Of a DNA stretch of 43,280 bases, positions 1-8,780 are shown in pieces. Both the position numbers and the translations under genes were made by a program. Below the pieces are notes generated by a model, which saw nothing but the letters and a program-made list of their open reading frames with translations, did not search any database and was not told the DNA's origin. This DNA is from Clostridia bacterium (GTDB lineage: Bacteria; Bacillota; Clostridia; Oscillospirales; CAG-382): NCBI GenBank assembly GCA_017397805.1, contig JAFQHW010000073.1, positions 1-43,280 of the forward strand, written 5' to 3'. Position 1 is the first letter of the stretch. Every line of letters begins with the position of its first letter.

Positions 1-315
1 CTTTGCAACCACTATTGCTCCAATCAGTGCCCTATCGGTAAGCAGTACGTACCACAGATAAAACCTAAAGCTTTGTCGCAGATAGTGCTGGAAATGCTTG
101 CTTCCCTTAACGCCATGAACAAGCAGAGGGAGCGACTTATAGAGATAACGGCTGACGGTGAGATAGAGGGCGAGGAGCTTAAAGATTTCGTTGCAATACA
201 GAAGGAGTTGGAGCGCATATCCGTTACGGTGGAGGCTCTTCAGCTTTGGGTGGAGCAGATGCTTGCCACGGGCAGGATAGATGCCGACAAATACAAAACG
301 GCCAAAAGTAAATAG
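1..315 (+). CDS. 3' end of a probable regulatory protein (5' end outside window)
   Basis: The frame is open from base 1 and ends at a TAA at 313-315, so this is the C-terminal ~104 residues of a longer protein. It starts with a cysteine cluster (CNHYC-SNQC) and continues as a long charged helical region with heptad-like spacing (residues about 28-90), suggesting a coiled coil or dimerisation helix. From memory, similar tails occur at the C-terminus of XRE-type helix-turn-helix regulators in Clostridia, but the DNA-binding part is not visible here. A TTG at 73 could be read as a start, but it has no ribosome site and the open frame upstream argues against it. The reading frame is certain; the function is tentative. 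Confidence 0.6.
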   Translation, partial: LCNHYCSNQCPIGKQYVPQIKPKALSQIVLEMLASLNAMNKQRERLIEITADGEIEGEELKDFVAIQKELERISVTVEALQLWVEQMLATGRIDADKYKTAKSK

Positions 316-318
316 AGC

Positions 319-356
319 AAAAACAGCAAAATAGGGGGACTTATTTTGCTGTTTTT
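319..356 (+). terminator. Intrinsic terminator after the first gene
   Basis: A perfect 15-bp inverted repeat (319-333 with 342-356, loop of 8) with an A-rich left and T-rich right arm lies just after the stop codon at 315. It could act in both directions. Confidence 0.85.
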
Positions 357-424
357 ATCCTTTATAATATTATGTTTTTAAGCTATAATACTAACACAGA
401 TTACCAAAAGAAGGAGGCGTGGAT

Positions 425-892
425 ATGTACCTGGCAGAAGAAGGCAAAGCTGACCTCAGAAAAAAAGAGCGATTAAGCGCTATAATTATGCTTATATCCA
501 CGGCTGTTTTGGTGCTTTTTATCTGGGTAACGGTATCCAGATACGAAGTGAGTGGGCCTTACGTGGGTGTGTACGTTTTGTGGTTTGCCTTAAGCGTTTA
601 TTTTACTAAAGCCTACTTGTTTTTAACTCCGCGTAAAAGATACGGCACGGTAACAGCCATAAAAGATTTTAAAGCGGTGTATATAAGAAGCCACGGCGGC
701 GCCGCCGGTACAGGCGCAACGTATCATGGTATGGATGTGGTTGAATGTACCCTTACTATTGCCTTCGATAAGGGCAAAGTGCGTGACTTTGTTTTCGTTT
801 ACAAAGGTGACCTTAAAATACTTAAGGTTGGCGACCGCGTGGGTATATTCCGTTTTCTCAGAATGCCCGTATGGGAGAAAAATCCCGTTTAA
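425..892 (+). CDS. Unknown membrane protein, first gene of a three-gene operon
   Basis: About 155 residues. ATG 425 is chosen over GTG 419 because AAGGAGG at 411-417 sits 7 bases before it and would touch the GTG. Two membrane segments (about residues 17-38 and 43-63) are followed by a soluble domain of ~85 residues with beta character and a Gly/Ala-rich stretch (GGAAGTGATY). I do not recognise the family. It is followed after 42 bases by another small membrane protein and then a third, so the three probably form one unit ending at the 2126-2160 terminator. The soluble part could be an OB-like or NfeD-like beta domain, which is a guess. Confidence 0.75.
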   Translation: MYLAEEGKADLRKKERLSAIIMLISTAVLVLFIWVTVSRYEVSGPYVGVYVLWFALSVYFTKAYLFLTPRKRYGTVTAIKDFKAVYIRSHGGAAGTGATYHGMDVVECTLTIAFDKGKVRDFVFVYKGDLKILKVGDRVGIFRFLRMPVWEKNPV

Positions 893-934
893 GCCTTTAA
901 AGCAAAACTTTGCACTACGGGAAGGTGAAAACAC

Positions 935-1513
935 GTGAGAAATAATAAAGAATTAGTAAGCAAAGCCTGTTTATACTGTATCCTTGCGTTTTTGATCAAT
1001 TATTTGTCAAGTGCCGTTGTTCTCGTCTGCGCAGGAAAATTGGTGGCGTTTTTAACAAGCAATTTTAACATGACGGCAACGGAAATAAATACGCTGTCAA
1101 TGCTTGCCGTGGCGGTGTTGGATTTGTTATTGATCTTAGCGGCAAGCCTTATATTTATCCGAAAAGTCCTTCCGCCGTTGTACGAGGAGGGAGAAGGAGA
1201 GCTGTGGCTTAAAAAGTCTGCTTTTTTGATCTTGCCGGGGGAACTTGTTCGCTATCTTTTCTCCCTTACGGATTTGGGATTCGTTGACGGAAGCGGAAAG
1301 TTCTCTATAGTTCCTTCCTGCTTGTTCGAGCTTGTATATTTAAAAGACCCTGATAAATATTCTGCCGTTCGCCAGCTTGGGCGGTTCGCTTTTGTGGATT
1401 ACGTGGCTTTTTCTCTGTGTTATGTTTTATATTTAGCTGTATTTCTTGTAGCTGTCTTTTGGATGTGTAAGAGGGTTTGGAACAAATACGGCAAGGATTA
1501 CGCCGATATTTAG
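935..1513 (+). CDS. Unknown four-helix membrane protein
   Basis: 192 residues starting at GTG 935, with GGAAGGTG at 920-927 as ribosome site. Four hydrophobic segments (about residues 10-38, 50-75, 95-112 and 150-175) with short charged loops mark an integral membrane protein. No enzyme motif or known family signature is seen. It is the middle gene of a three-gene set of small membrane proteins: the next ATG lies 12 bases after its stop, and the ribosome site of that gene overlaps this stop codon, so translation is probably coupled. Confidence 0.75.
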   Translation: MRNNKELVSKACLYCILAFLINYLSSAVVLVCAGKLVAFLTSNFNMTATEINTLSMLAVAVLDLLLILAASLIFIRKVLPPLYEEGEGELWLKKSAFLILPGELVRYLFSLTDLGFVDGSGKFSIVPSCLFELVYLKDPDKYSAVRQLGRFAFVDYVAFSLCYVLYLAVFLVAVFWMCKRVWNKYGKDYADI

Positions 1514-1525
1514 GAGGTGCAGACG

Positions 1526-2110
1526 ATGGCTTTATATGCAATAATATGGGTTTTGATTATTTTTGCCACGTATATCGTATGCCGCGCCGTGTATGAGCGC
1601 ATCCGATTTTTCTTTAAGCTGTTATCTCTCCGCCGCAGGTTGAAAAAGCTTGACCGCAACGGTATGGAGGTCGAATATCTTCAAAAGTTTTCAAAAATAG
1701 CATTCGGTGATAAGGGAAGAACCAATTTTACGGTAAAAACAAAGGATAAAATCTACCACGTTACGGTGCTTGCTTTTCCTGTTACCAGAGGACGCTGGAA
1801 TATAGAAAAGGCAGAAGACCGCTATTATGCCGAGGTGCGCGTGTACAATAATATGTTTTATCAGGTTCACAACAATTCGGGAACGGAGCCGGAGCATTCC
1901 AAGGATTACAGAAGGGAAACGCGCATTACCAGAAAGCGCCTTTATCTGTCCGAAGAGAAAACGGAGGGCGAAAAAATACTGCTTGTGTATCCCAAGCCGA
2001 AAGCGCTTACCTATGCCGATTACAAGTTCCATTACCTATCTTCGGGCGATAAGATATTCGGATACACCGCCCTTTATGAAGACGACTTTTTTGAGATGCT
2101 CCAAGCATGA
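1526..2110 (+). CDS. Unknown membrane-anchored protein
   Basis: 194 residues. ATG 1526 is preferred to GTG 1517 because AGGAGG (1512-1517) lies 8 bases upstream of it and overlaps the GTG. One N-terminal membrane helix (about residues 2-22) is followed by a basic stretch (RRRLKKLDR) and a cytoplasmic domain of ~150 residues rich in Tyr, Lys and Arg. No known domain is recognised. It is the last gene of the operon that starts at 425; a strong hairpin follows at once. The shared membrane location of the three products suggests a small envelope complex, but nothing in the sequence tells its role. Confidence 0.75.
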   Translation: MALYAIIWVLIIFATYIVCRAVYERIRFFFKLLSLRRRLKKLDRNGMEVEYLQKFSKIAFGDKGRTNFTVKTKDKIYHVTVLAFPVTRGRWNIEKAEDRYYAEVRVYNNMFYQVHNNSGTEPEHSKDYRRETRITRKRLYLSEEKTEGEKILLVYPKPKALTYADYKFHYLSSGDKIFGYTALYEDDFFEMLQA

Positions 2111-2125
2111 TTTGTCAAAACAACC

Positions 2126-2160
2126 AAACCGCCGAGGAAAATTTAACTCCTCGGCGGTTT
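2126..2160. terminator. Bidirectional terminator between convergent genes
   Basis: A perfect 13-bp stem (2126-2138 with 2148-2160) with A-tract on the left and T-tract on the right separates the plus operon ending at 2110 from the minus operon ending at 2166. It can serve both. Confidence 0.9.
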
Positions 2161-2165
2161 TGCCG

Positions 2166-3215
2166 TTATACTATTATATGGGCGCTTGCCTTTATTCCGT
2201 AATGCTTAAAGTATTCTTCCTCCATGGGTATCCAACGGGAAAGAAAGCTTTTAAGCATTTCTTCTCCGTTCCTTTGACGGATGCGTTCCGTTTGCTCATC
2301 GGCATCCACGTCAGCGAAAACCGTAAGGTCTGCATAGGAACCGAACTTGGGATGACAGCTATAAGAGCCTTCTACGATAAGAAACGGCTTTTTTCCTATA
2401 TTCCGTCTGCCGTTGTAATCCATTTTACCGCAATCGAAAATCCTGTAGGAAAAAGCCTCTCCCTTTGAAATAAAGGGCAACACTTCTTCGGAGAAGCGCT
2501 CGTGATGGATATTCTCCCCCGCAGTTTCAAACCGTTCCTTTGACCGAAGCGACGGCGGCAGAAAGAAATCGTCCATATGGATCACGTCTGCGTCAAGTAC
2601 AAGCTGTAAAAGCCTTGCAAGGGTGGTCTTGCCCGAAGCGGCTCTGCCGTCTATGGCGATAACGCAAGGATTTTTCCTTTCACAAAACGCCGTTAAGCCT
2701 TCAAGGATGGGAAACGCTCTGCAAAAACGGCTGTTTACGATTCTGTACGAGGGGTTTTCTTTTTCTCTGTATTCACGGCTGTGGTGTACGGCGGGCATAC
2801 CCGCCTTTTTGTATTCCTCAAAATAGCCGTCCCATTCTTTCTTTGTGAAGGATACTTCCGCCGAATTAAGAATCTTTTCAGCTTCTTGCAGATAGCTTGC
2901 AAAACGCTCCTTGGCATTTTCATTCACTTTGCAGGATGCCGCGAACATACGGAAAAGCCATTGAAGGGGCAGACAGTTTCCCTTCCAAGAGGCTAAATTA
3001 ACACGGCACACATCGTCCGATATTACTTCAAACAATTCGTCCTTGGCGGGGGAGACCAAGGCATATTCCTTTTGCAGAGACTCAAGGGCGGTGTCGGTAT
3101 CGGACAGCAGATGCTCCGCCCCGTGTGCCCCCTGATAACACATTTTTATTACGTCCTGAGGCTTTATTGACGGGTGCTTTTTTAACTGCTCCGTAAGATA
3201 TATTTCGAAATTCAT
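2166..3215 (-). CDS. Uridine-kinase-like P-loop kinase with extra N-terminal domain
   Basis: 349 residues. The C-terminal half is a P-loop kinase of the uridine kinase/phosphoribulokinase group: Walker A GRAASGKTT (about 190-198), the HMDDFFLP motif typical of uridine kinases (213-220), and EGSYS near 290. The first ~165 residues form a separate helical domain with a QDVIKMCYQGAHGAEHLL motif seen, as I recall, in a group of Firmicute kinases of unknown substrate. It starts 11 bases after the stop of the transporter receptor gene, with CGGAGC as ribosome site, so it is the fourth gene of the transporter operon. That context suggests it phosphorylates the imported compound or a product of it. 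The substrate is unknown; ordinary uridine salvage is the alternative. Confidence 0.8.
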   Translation of the reverse strand: MNFEIYLTEQLKKHPSIKPQDVIKMCYQGAHGAEHLLSDTDTALESLQKEYALVSPAKDELFEVISDDVCRVNLASWKGNCLPLQWLFRMFAASCKVNENAKERFASYLQEAEKILNSAEVSFTKKEWDGYFEEYKKAGMPAVHHSREYREKENPSYRIVNSRFCRAFPILEGLTAFCERKNPCVIAIDGRAASGKTTLARLLQLVLDADVIHMDDFFLPPSLRSKERFETAGENIHHERFSEEVLPFISKGEAFSYRIFDCGKMDYNGRRNIGKKPFLIVEGSYSCHPKFGSYADLTVFADVDADEQTERIRQRNGEEMLKSFLSRWIPMEEEYFKHYGIKASAHIIV

Positions 3216-3226
3216 ATTAGCTCCGA

Positions 3227-4393
3227 TCAGTTGAAGAAGTCAGCGGTATCTATCTTTTGGTAGCCGCCGAAGCTGTTGGGATATGCAAAAATTTCCTCTG
3301 CCAGCTCTTCTCCTAAAAACGCTTTGCTTATCTCGTCGGTCTTTGCCGTAATATCCACGTCCTCAAAAAGCTCGGGATAAACGGTTTTGGCAACGAACCA
3401 GGTGTTTATCAAAGCGATTTCGTAATTGGTGTAGTAGGCGTTGTACGCCATCTGCAGATACACCTCTCCGTCGTTCCAAGCCTTGCAGGTATCAAACATG
3501 GTGCCGTCCTCACCGTACAAGGGTTTGATGTTTTTAACGGCGGCGGCATCCATAATAATAACGTCAACGTCGCCGCCTATATCCACAAACTTTTCCTCCT
3601 CAATGGGTTGTATTCCCTCAGCGGAAAGACCTGAAACGGCATTCTTTACGTTGGCAATTTTAAAGGGGATGTAGTTCTGCGCCGTCATAAGATGGTCGGC
3701 GGTGCCCCAGTTGCCAAGACCGCAGATGTAAACGGAAGGCTTATCTTCGTCGGGGATGTCCTTGGTGCGCTCTGTTATCTCGTTGGTTTCTTTCTCGATA
3801 AAAGCTATCAACCGGTCAGCCTTTTCTTCCTTGCCGAACACCTTGCCGAGAAGCTTCATACTACTCTTAAAGGCATCGTCAAACACCCCGTCCGCACCTG
3901 ATCTGAGGGTGATGACGGGCACACCAAGCTTTTCTTGGAGGGCGTTGGCTATCTCTGCATCCTCGTACTCGGAAACAACCACGTCGGGATTGCAGAAAAG
4001 TATCTTTTCCGCTTCCGGTGTTTGTGCCATAGGACCGCCCGTGCCGCAGGAGGGAAGCTTGCCGAAAGCCTCGCCGTAAGCAATTACGTATGGACGGGCA
4101 ACGGAGTCAAACATCGTGGGTCTTTCGGAAAGGGTGGTATTGTCAATATCCTCCACACCGCAAAGCAGTTGGACGTTGCCGATATAGCTGTACATACGCA
4201 AAGCGCCCGCGCCGATGCACACCACCCTTTCATAGCTTTCGGGTGTAACCGTAACTTCTCTGCCTATCATGTCGGTAACGGTAATCTTTTCTGCGGAAGA
4301 ATCGTTCTTCGTTTCATTATCCGCGGTACAAGCGCTCACCGTCAGCATCGTGGCGATAGCTATAAGAAGTGCTAAAAGCTTTTTCATTTTCAC
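3227..4393 (-). CDS. ABC transporter receptor lipoprotein, BtuF/FepB family
   Basis: 388 residues. The signal peptide ends in a lipobox (VSAC, Cys at residue 22), so the protein is lipid-anchored outside the membrane. The body fits the periplasmic-binding family PF01497, which serves siderophores, haem, cobalamin and some oxyanions: a [12 protein letters not shown] strand near the start, and two lobes joined by a long helix. It overlaps the ATPase gene by 4 bases, giving the order permease, ATPase, receptor, kinase. The ligand cannot be read from the sequence. The few conserved aromatic or charged residues do not single out cobalamin or haem. Confidence 0.88.
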   Translation of the reverse strand: MKMKKLLALLIAIATMLTVSACTADNETKNDSSAEKITVTDMIGREVTVTPESYERVVCIGAGALRMYSYIGNVQLLCGVEDIDNTTLSERPTMFDSVARPYVIAYGEAFGKLPSCGTGGPMAQTPEAEKILFCNPDVVVSEYEDAEIANALQEKLGVPVITLRSGADGVFDDAFKSSMKLLGKVFGKEEKADRLIAFIEKETNEITERTKDIPDEDKPSVYICGLGNWGTADHLMTAQNYIPFKIANVKNAVSGLSAEGIQPIEEEKFVDIGGDVDVIIMDAAAVKNIKPLYGEDGTMFDTCKAWNDGEVYLQMAYNAYYTNYEIALINTWFVAKTVYPELFEDVDITAKTDEISKAFLGEELAEEIFAYPNSFGGYQKIDTADFFN

Positions 4394-5148
4394 TTTCCTC
4401 CGATGATGATTTTTTGGTTTTCTATCTCAACTATTCTCACGTCAATACCAAAAGAGTTTTTTACGGCGGTTGGTGTTACCGCCTCCTTGCCCCCTTGGCA
4501 ATGGATCGCGCCGTCTTTTAAAAAGAAAAATCTATCTCCGAAAGCTAAGGCTTGATTAAGGTCGTGGATAGAGCATAGGACGGCAATGCCCTTGGTTTTT
4601 GCCAGCCTTTTTGCTTCCTCGGTAATAAGCTGTTCGTTTGCAATATCCAAATTTCCCGTAGGTTCGTCAAATACTAATAGCTTCGGCTCTTGCGCCATGG
4701 CTCTGGCTATGGCGACCTTCTGCCTTTCACCGCCGGAAAGCTTGCACACGTCACTCAAAGCAAGGTCTTCAAGCTGCATATCGGCAAGTATTTTCTCAAC
4801 GGCTTCGCAGTCTGCTTCGTCGGCTTTTGTGCCAAAGCGGGACACCCTGCCCATAAGAACCGAGTCAAACACCGTAAGCGAGCCGAACCGGATATCCTGC
4901 GGAACGTAGGCGATGCGTTTTGCCCGTTCTCTGCGGGGCATTTTAAGCAAGTCTTCGCCGTCGAAGCGGATGGAGCCTTCGGAAGGCGACAGGATGCCCA
5001 AAAGGTTTTTGAAAAGCGTTGTTTTTCCCGAACCGTTTTTGCCCAGCAGAATGCCTATCTCACCGCCGTTAAGCTTCAGGTTTATTCCGTTCAAAACGGG
5101 TGCGGCGCGCTTTCCGTAGCTGAAGGAGAGGTTTTCTATACTTAACAT
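4390..5148 (-). CDS. ABC transporter ATPase, FepC/BtuD type
   Basis: 252 residues from ATG 5148. A TTG 21 bases further upstream is in frame, but AAGGAG sits at the right distance for the ATG. Walker [10 protein letters not shown] (about 36-44), signature [14 protein letters not shown] (near 135), Walker B LLVFDEPT and a switch histidine in CSIHDLNQA are all intact, so it should be an active ATPase. It overlaps the permease gene by 7 bases and the receptor gene by 4 bases, the tight packing usual for FecBCD-type importers. Confidence 0.93.
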   Translation of the reverse strand: MLSIENLSFSYGKRAAPVLNGINLKLNGGEIGILLGKNGSGKTTLFKNLLGILSPSEGSIRFDGEDLLKMPRRERAKRIAYVPQDIRFGSLTVFDSVLMGRVSRFGTKADEADCEAVEKILADMQLEDLALSDVCKLSGGERQKVAIARAMAQEPKLLVFDEPTGNLDIANEQLITEEAKRLAKTKGIAVLCSIHDLNQALAFGDRFFFLKDGAIHCQGGKEAVTPTAVKNSFGIDVRIVEIENQKIIIGGK

Positions 5149-6209
5149 TGCCCCTTCTCCTTTCCCCAAAAAATAACGGCAATAAAGAAGGGCGCGCCCA
5201 GCAGGGAAGTAACCGCACCTACGGGCAGTGCCGACCCATTGCCGATACTGCGTGCCAGCGTGTCTGCCGCAAGAAGAAGCAAGCTTCCCCCAAGGGCGGA
5301 CATGGGGATGGCAAACCGATGGTCATGCCCCAACAGTTTTTTTGTGATATGGGGACAGATTATCCCCACGAATCCTATAATACCTAAAAAGGACACGCAC
5401 ACGGCGGTAATAACCGAGGCTAACAGCATGGCAGTAAATCTCAGCGCGCTTACGTTAACACCCATACTGCGGGCGGTAGCTTCACCGCTTAGCAGAGCGT
5501 TTAACCGCCAAGCCGTAATCTGAAAAAATACAAGTCCCGCAAGCACTACCGCAAGCATAATGGCATCCGTCTTGTAGGTGGCTTTGCCAAGGTCGCCAAA
5601 GCTCCATACAACCGCGGCGGAAAGTCCTACGTCCGTGGCGTAGTATTGCAAAACGGTGGTTGCCGCCGTCCACACAGCGCCCACGGCAATACCCGCAAGC
5701 ACTACCACGTTGGGGGAAAATGCGCGTATTTTGCACAGTCCCAGAATCAAAAGGATAGATGCCGTAGAGAATAAAAATGCCATAAGCGCGGTGGAATAGG
5801 GGTTTGCCCCCAAAGAGAAATTGGTTAAATTATTGCCCGTGGACAAAAATCCCCCCGCAAAGGCGATGATGGACAGATTGGCACCGAAAACCGCCGCGTT
5901 GGATACACCCAAGGTAGAAGGCGATGCCATGGAATTATTAAGGGTGGTCTGCATAATCAGTCCCGCAACGGATAACCCCGCGCCTGCAATTATTGCCGCC
6001 AACACTCTTGGGATGCGGATGTACCATATTATTCTTTCGTGGGCAGGTGTGCCCTGATGAAGCAAAGCCTTGACCCCTTCTCCAACCGTCATATGGGAGG
6101 AGCCTACGAAGGTGCATACCGCCGCCATGGCAACTACCGCAAACAGCGCGGTCGCAATCAACGCGTAGGCTTTTCGGTTTTTTCTTTTAATTTTCGTTAA
6201 CGTGTTCAT
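5142..6209 (-). CDS. ABC transporter permease, FecCD family
   Basis: 355 residues with about ten membrane helices after a basic N-terminus. [19 protein letters not shown] and the later [19 protein letters not shown] segment (the coupling loop that contacts the ATPase) are FecCD hallmarks. A single permease gene implies a homodimeric channel. It is the first gene of the minus-strand operon. No good ribosome site is seen before ATG 6209: the bases just upstream are the T-tract of a hairpin, and the only G-rich run lies inside that hairpin. This fits regulated expression through the leader. Confidence 0.93.
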   Translation of the reverse strand: MNTLTKIKRKNRKAYALIATALFAVVAMAAVCTFVGSSHMTVGEGVKALLHQGTPAHERIIWYIRIPRVLAAIIAGAGLSVAGLIMQTTLNNSMASPSTLGVSNAAVFGANLSIIAFAGGFLSTGNNLTNFSLGANPYSTALMAFLFSTASILLILGLCKIRAFSPNVVVLAGIAVGAVWTAATTVLQYYATDVGLSAAVVWSFGDLGKATYKTDAIMLAVVLAGLVFFQITAWRLNALLSGEATARSMGVNVSALRFTAMLLASVITAVCVSFLGIIGFVGIICPHITKKLLGHDHRFAIPMSALGGSLLLLAADTLARSIGNGSALPVGAVTSLLGAPFFIAVIFWGKEKGQC

Positions 6210-6215
6210 TTTAAA

Positions 6216-6262
6216 TAAAAAAGACCGTTGCCCCCCATCTTCTGATGGACGGCGACAGTCTT
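6216..6262 (-). terminator. Terminator-like hairpin in the leader just before the permease start (attenuator)
   Basis: Read on the minus strand, an 18-position stem with two G-U pairs and two mismatches and a 6-base loop is followed directly by TTTTTT and then the start codon at 6209. A terminator placed between promoter and first gene points to control by premature termination. The GGGGGG run in the 3' arm is also the only possible ribosome-binding sequence, so it would be hidden when the hairpin forms. Confidence 0.75.
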
Positions 6263-6289
6263 CATGACCTTTATTTTAATAATAGGGAT

Positions 6290-6357
6290 GTGCGTGTAAG
6301 GATTCAGCTCATCGACTTCAGCCGATCTCAGTCGAATAGGCTCGACCGTTTACAATT
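6290..6357 (-). promoter_or_regulatory. Structured leader RNA, possible riboswitch of unknown class
   Basis: Between the predicted transcription start (near 6357) and the attenuator lies ~60 bases with nested pairing. TGTAA at 6295-6299 pairs with TTACA at 6350-6354 as a closing stem. GTCGA 6331-6335 pairs with TCGAC 6342-6346. Alternatively, AGTCGA 6330-6335 pairs with TCGACT 6312-6317. The last two are mutually exclusive, as in a switch. I could not match it to cobalamin, TPP, FMN, NiCo, fluoride or Moco riboswitch consensus sequences from memory. Confidence 0.5.
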
Positions 6358-6363
6358 TACTGT

Positions 6364-6392
6364 ATTATATCATATTTTAAAGTTTTTTTCAA
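6364..6392 (-). promoter_or_regulatory. Promoter of the FecCD-type transporter operon
   Basis: On the minus strand TTGAAA (6387-6392) and TATAAT (6364-6369) are 17 bases apart. Transcription would start near 6357 and leave a leader of ~148 bases. Confidence 0.85.
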
Positions 6393-6422
6393 GTCCTCTC
6401 ATATGATAAAAGACAAGAATCG

Positions 6423-6451
6423 TTGAAAAAACTTATAGGGTATGGTATAAT
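6423..6451 (+). promoter_or_regulatory. Promoter of the FliB-like gene
   Basis: TTGAAA (6423-6428) and TATAAT (6446-6451) with 17-base spacing, back to back with the transporter promoter. Confidence 0.85.
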
Positions 6452-6484
6452 CGGATAAAGCTTTGATATATAAAGGTATGAATT

Positions 6485-7372
6485 ATGAAACTTTACGCAC
6501 CGAGTTACTACAAAAGATTCGTCTGCATAGCGGATAAATGCGACCATAGCTGTTGCATCGGCTGGGAAATAGACGTAGATACGGTAACCTATGAAAAATA
6601 CAAAAGCTATAAAGGCGGCTACGGCAAAGAGATTTTGAACAGCATCTCTGCGGAAGACACGCCCCATTTCGTCCTTTGCGCCCACGACAGATGCCCCCAT
6701 CTTGACGAAAGAGGACTTTGCAGGATAATCCTTAACGCGGGTGGGGAGTATCTTTGTGACATCTGCCGAGAGCATCCGCGGTTTTACAACTACACGGCAG
6801 TTGCCGAGGTGGGACTTGGTATTTCCTGCAGAGAAGCGGCAAGGATAGTGCTTTCCTCTTCCGGTTACGACCGTATGGAGGAGATAGGTGACGTAGATGC
6901 TTTTGAGGATGAAATCACCTTCGACGGACGCTTGGAACGGGAAAAGATATACCGTACACTAAAGGACGAAGGAAAAAGCTACGAAGAAAGGCTTGAAGCC
7001 ATATACCGCACTTACGGCATAGACGCAGGCAAGGACGAAGCTTGGCTTGAAATTATAAGAAACCTTGAATATCTTGACGATACCCATAGAAGCTTGTTTT
7101 TAAAATACTCGTCAGCTATGCGCCTCAAGGGGAAGGACGAATATTTGGAGAGGGCGCTGGCGTATTTTATCTACCGTCATCTGACCGAGGCGTATTGCAT
7201 GGAGGACTTGAGGGAACGGCTGTCATTTTGTTTGCTTTTGGAGCGGCTGTTGGCTTCGCTGATTTGCGCCGAAAAGGCAGAAACGCTTGAAGAAGTTGCG
7301 GTGTTGGCAAGCATTGTTTCGGAGGAGATAGAATACTCCGAGGACAACACGCAGGCTTTGACCTTTCTTTAG
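6485..7372 (+). CDS. FliB-like lysine N-methylase family protein
   Basis: 295 residues. The N-terminal 130 residues carry the cysteine pattern of the FliB family: CIADKCDHSCCIGW (about 14-27), C-x4-CPHLDERGLC (about 60-74), then YLCDICREHPRFY and a later Cys. These cysteines probably bind an iron-sulfur cluster or metal. FliB of Salmonella methylates flagellin lysines, but no flagellar gene is present here, and many non-motile gut Clostridia are annotated with this family, so the target is open. ATG 6485 has AAAGG 8 bases upstream; the ATG at 6478 is too close to it. The C-terminal half is helical and acidic with no motif I recognise. Confidence 0.8.
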   Translation: MKLYAPSYYKRFVCIADKCDHSCCIGWEIDVDTVTYEKYKSYKGGYGKEILNSISAEDTPHFVLCAHDRCPHLDERGLCRIILNAGGEYLCDICREHPRFYNYTAVAEVGLGISCREAARIVLSSSGYDRMEEIGDVDAFEDEITFDGRLEREKIYRTLKDEGKSYEERLEAIYRTYGIDAGKDEAWLEIIRNLEYLDDTHRSLFLKYSSAMRLKGKDEYLERALAYFIYRHLTEAYCMEDLRERLSFCLLLERLLASLICAEKAETLEEVAVLASIVSEEIEYSEDNTQALTFL

Positions 7373-7477
7373 ATAATTACGGCACTTTTATATAAACCTC
7401 TGAATTTTTGGGAATAATAACCTAAAAGGCAGACATAGCTTTAAATTGAAAACATTATACTATAAGGAGAGTATTTT

Positions 7478-8695
7478 ATGGCACGTTTTACTTTACCCAG
7501 AGATCTATACCACGGCAAGGGCGCACTTGAGAATTTGAAGAATCTGCAAGGCGAAAGAGCAATGGTTTGCGTGGGCGGCGGCTCTATGAAGCGCTTCGGC
7601 TTCCTTGACAGGGTGGTTTCTTATCTTGAGGAAGCGGGTATGACCGTTGAGGTCTTTGAAGGTATCGAGCCCGACCCTTCCGTTACCACCGTTATGAAGG
7701 GCGCTCAGGCGATGGCAAAATTTCAACCCGATTGGATAGTTGCCATAGGCGGCGGCTCTCCCATAGACGCGGCTAAGGCGATGTGGATAAAGTACGAGTA
7801 TCCCGAGATCACCTTCGAGGAGATGTGCGTTGTTTTCGGTATCCCCGAGCTTCGTAAGAAGGCGCGCTTCTGCGCTATCCCCTCCACCTCCGGCACCGCT
7901 ACCGAGGTTACCGCCTTCTCCGTAATAACCGACTACGAAAAGGGCATCAAGTACCCCTTGGCTGATTTCCAGATCACCCCCGACGTGGCGATAGTTGACC
8001 CCGATCTGGCAGAAACAATGCCCAAAAAGCTGGTTGCCCACACGGGTATGGATGCCATGACCCATTCCATCGAGGCTTACGTTTCCACCGCACGCAGTGA
8101 TTTTACCGACCCCCTTGCGATTTTTGCCATCAAGATGATACAAAGCGACCTTATCCCCTCCTACAACGGCGATATGGAAAAGCGCGCCTCCATGCACAAC
8201 GCACAGTGCCTTGCGGGTATGGCTTTCTCCAACGCTTTGTTGGGCATAGTTCATTCCATGGCACATAAAACGGGGGCAGTGTTTGAAGATTTAGGCGCGC
8301 ATATCGTTCACAGTGCGGCTAACGCAATGTATCTTCCCAAGGTTATCGCCTTCAATGCCAAGGACGAAACCGCTAAAAAGCGTTACGGCACTATCGCCGA
8401 CTATATGGGACTCGGCGGCGAGGACGACGATGAAAAGACCAAGAACCTTATCGCCTATCTCAGAGGTATGAACGATGCGCTTAACATTCCTCAGTGCATC
8501 AAGAACTACGGCAAGGACGGCTATCCTTGTGAGCAAGGCTTCGTTCCCGAAGACGTTTTCTTGGCAAGACTGCCCGCAATAGCAAAGAACGCGGTAGCGG
8601 ATGCCTGCACCGGCTCCAATCCCCGTATCCCTACCGTAGAGGAGATGGAAAAGCTTCTTAAATGCTGCTACTACGACACGGAAGTTGATTTTTAA
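7478..8695 (+). CDS. Iron-containing alcohol dehydrogenase
   Basis: 405 residues, full length for type III (FucO/BDH-like) dehydrogenases, which reduce aldehydes or oxidise alcohols with NAD(P)(H). The nucleotide site shows GGGS (33-36) and GGGSPID (91-97). Metal ligands are Asp192 and His196 in MDAMTHSIEAY, then His259 in HSMAHKTGA and His278 in HSAANA. The loop between the last two is about five residues longer than in FucO, so the final ligand could instead be His275. AAGGAG lies 9 bases before ATG 7478. A terminator follows, so it is probably transcribed alone. It may dispose of reducing power in fermentation. Substrate unknown. Confidence 0.93.
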   Translation: MARFTLPRDLYHGKGALENLKNLQGERAMVCVGGGSMKRFGFLDRVVSYLEEAGMTVEVFEGIEPDPSVTTVMKGAQAMAKFQPDWIVAIGGGSPIDAAKAMWIKYEYPEITFEEMCVVFGIPELRKKARFCAIPSTSGTATEVTAFSVITDYEKGIKYPLADFQITPDVAIVDPDLAETMPKKLVAHTGMDAMTHSIEAYVSTARSDFTDPLAIFAIKMIQSDLIPSYNGDMEKRASMHNAQCLAGMAFSNALLGIVHSMAHKTGAVFEDLGAHIVHSAANAMYLPKVIAFNAKDETAKKRYGTIADYMGLGGEDDDEKTKNLIAYLRGMNDALNIPQCIKNYGKDGYPCEQGFVPEDVFLARLPAIAKNAVADACTGSNPRIPTVEEMEKLLKCCYYDTEVDF

Positions 8696-8711
8696 AAATC
8701 AATAATTAAGC

Positions 8712-8752
8712 AAAGCCGTCGGACTTCAAGCGCCTGAAGTGCCGCCGGCTTT
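8712..8752 (+). terminator. Terminator after the alcohol dehydrogenase
   Basis: An 11-position outer stem (8712-8722 with 8742-8752, one mismatch) encloses a second 6-bp stem (8723-8728 with 8735-8740), followed by TTATTTTAT. Confidence 0.85.
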
Positions 8753-8780
8753 ATTTTATGCTTATTATTTCTTTGCACAA

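Noticed and set aside
6210..6392. Cobalamin or TPP riboswitch in the transporter leader
   Set aside because: Conserved cores of these classes as I know them are absent; only a CTGAGA string recalls TPP. Reported as an unassigned leader instead.
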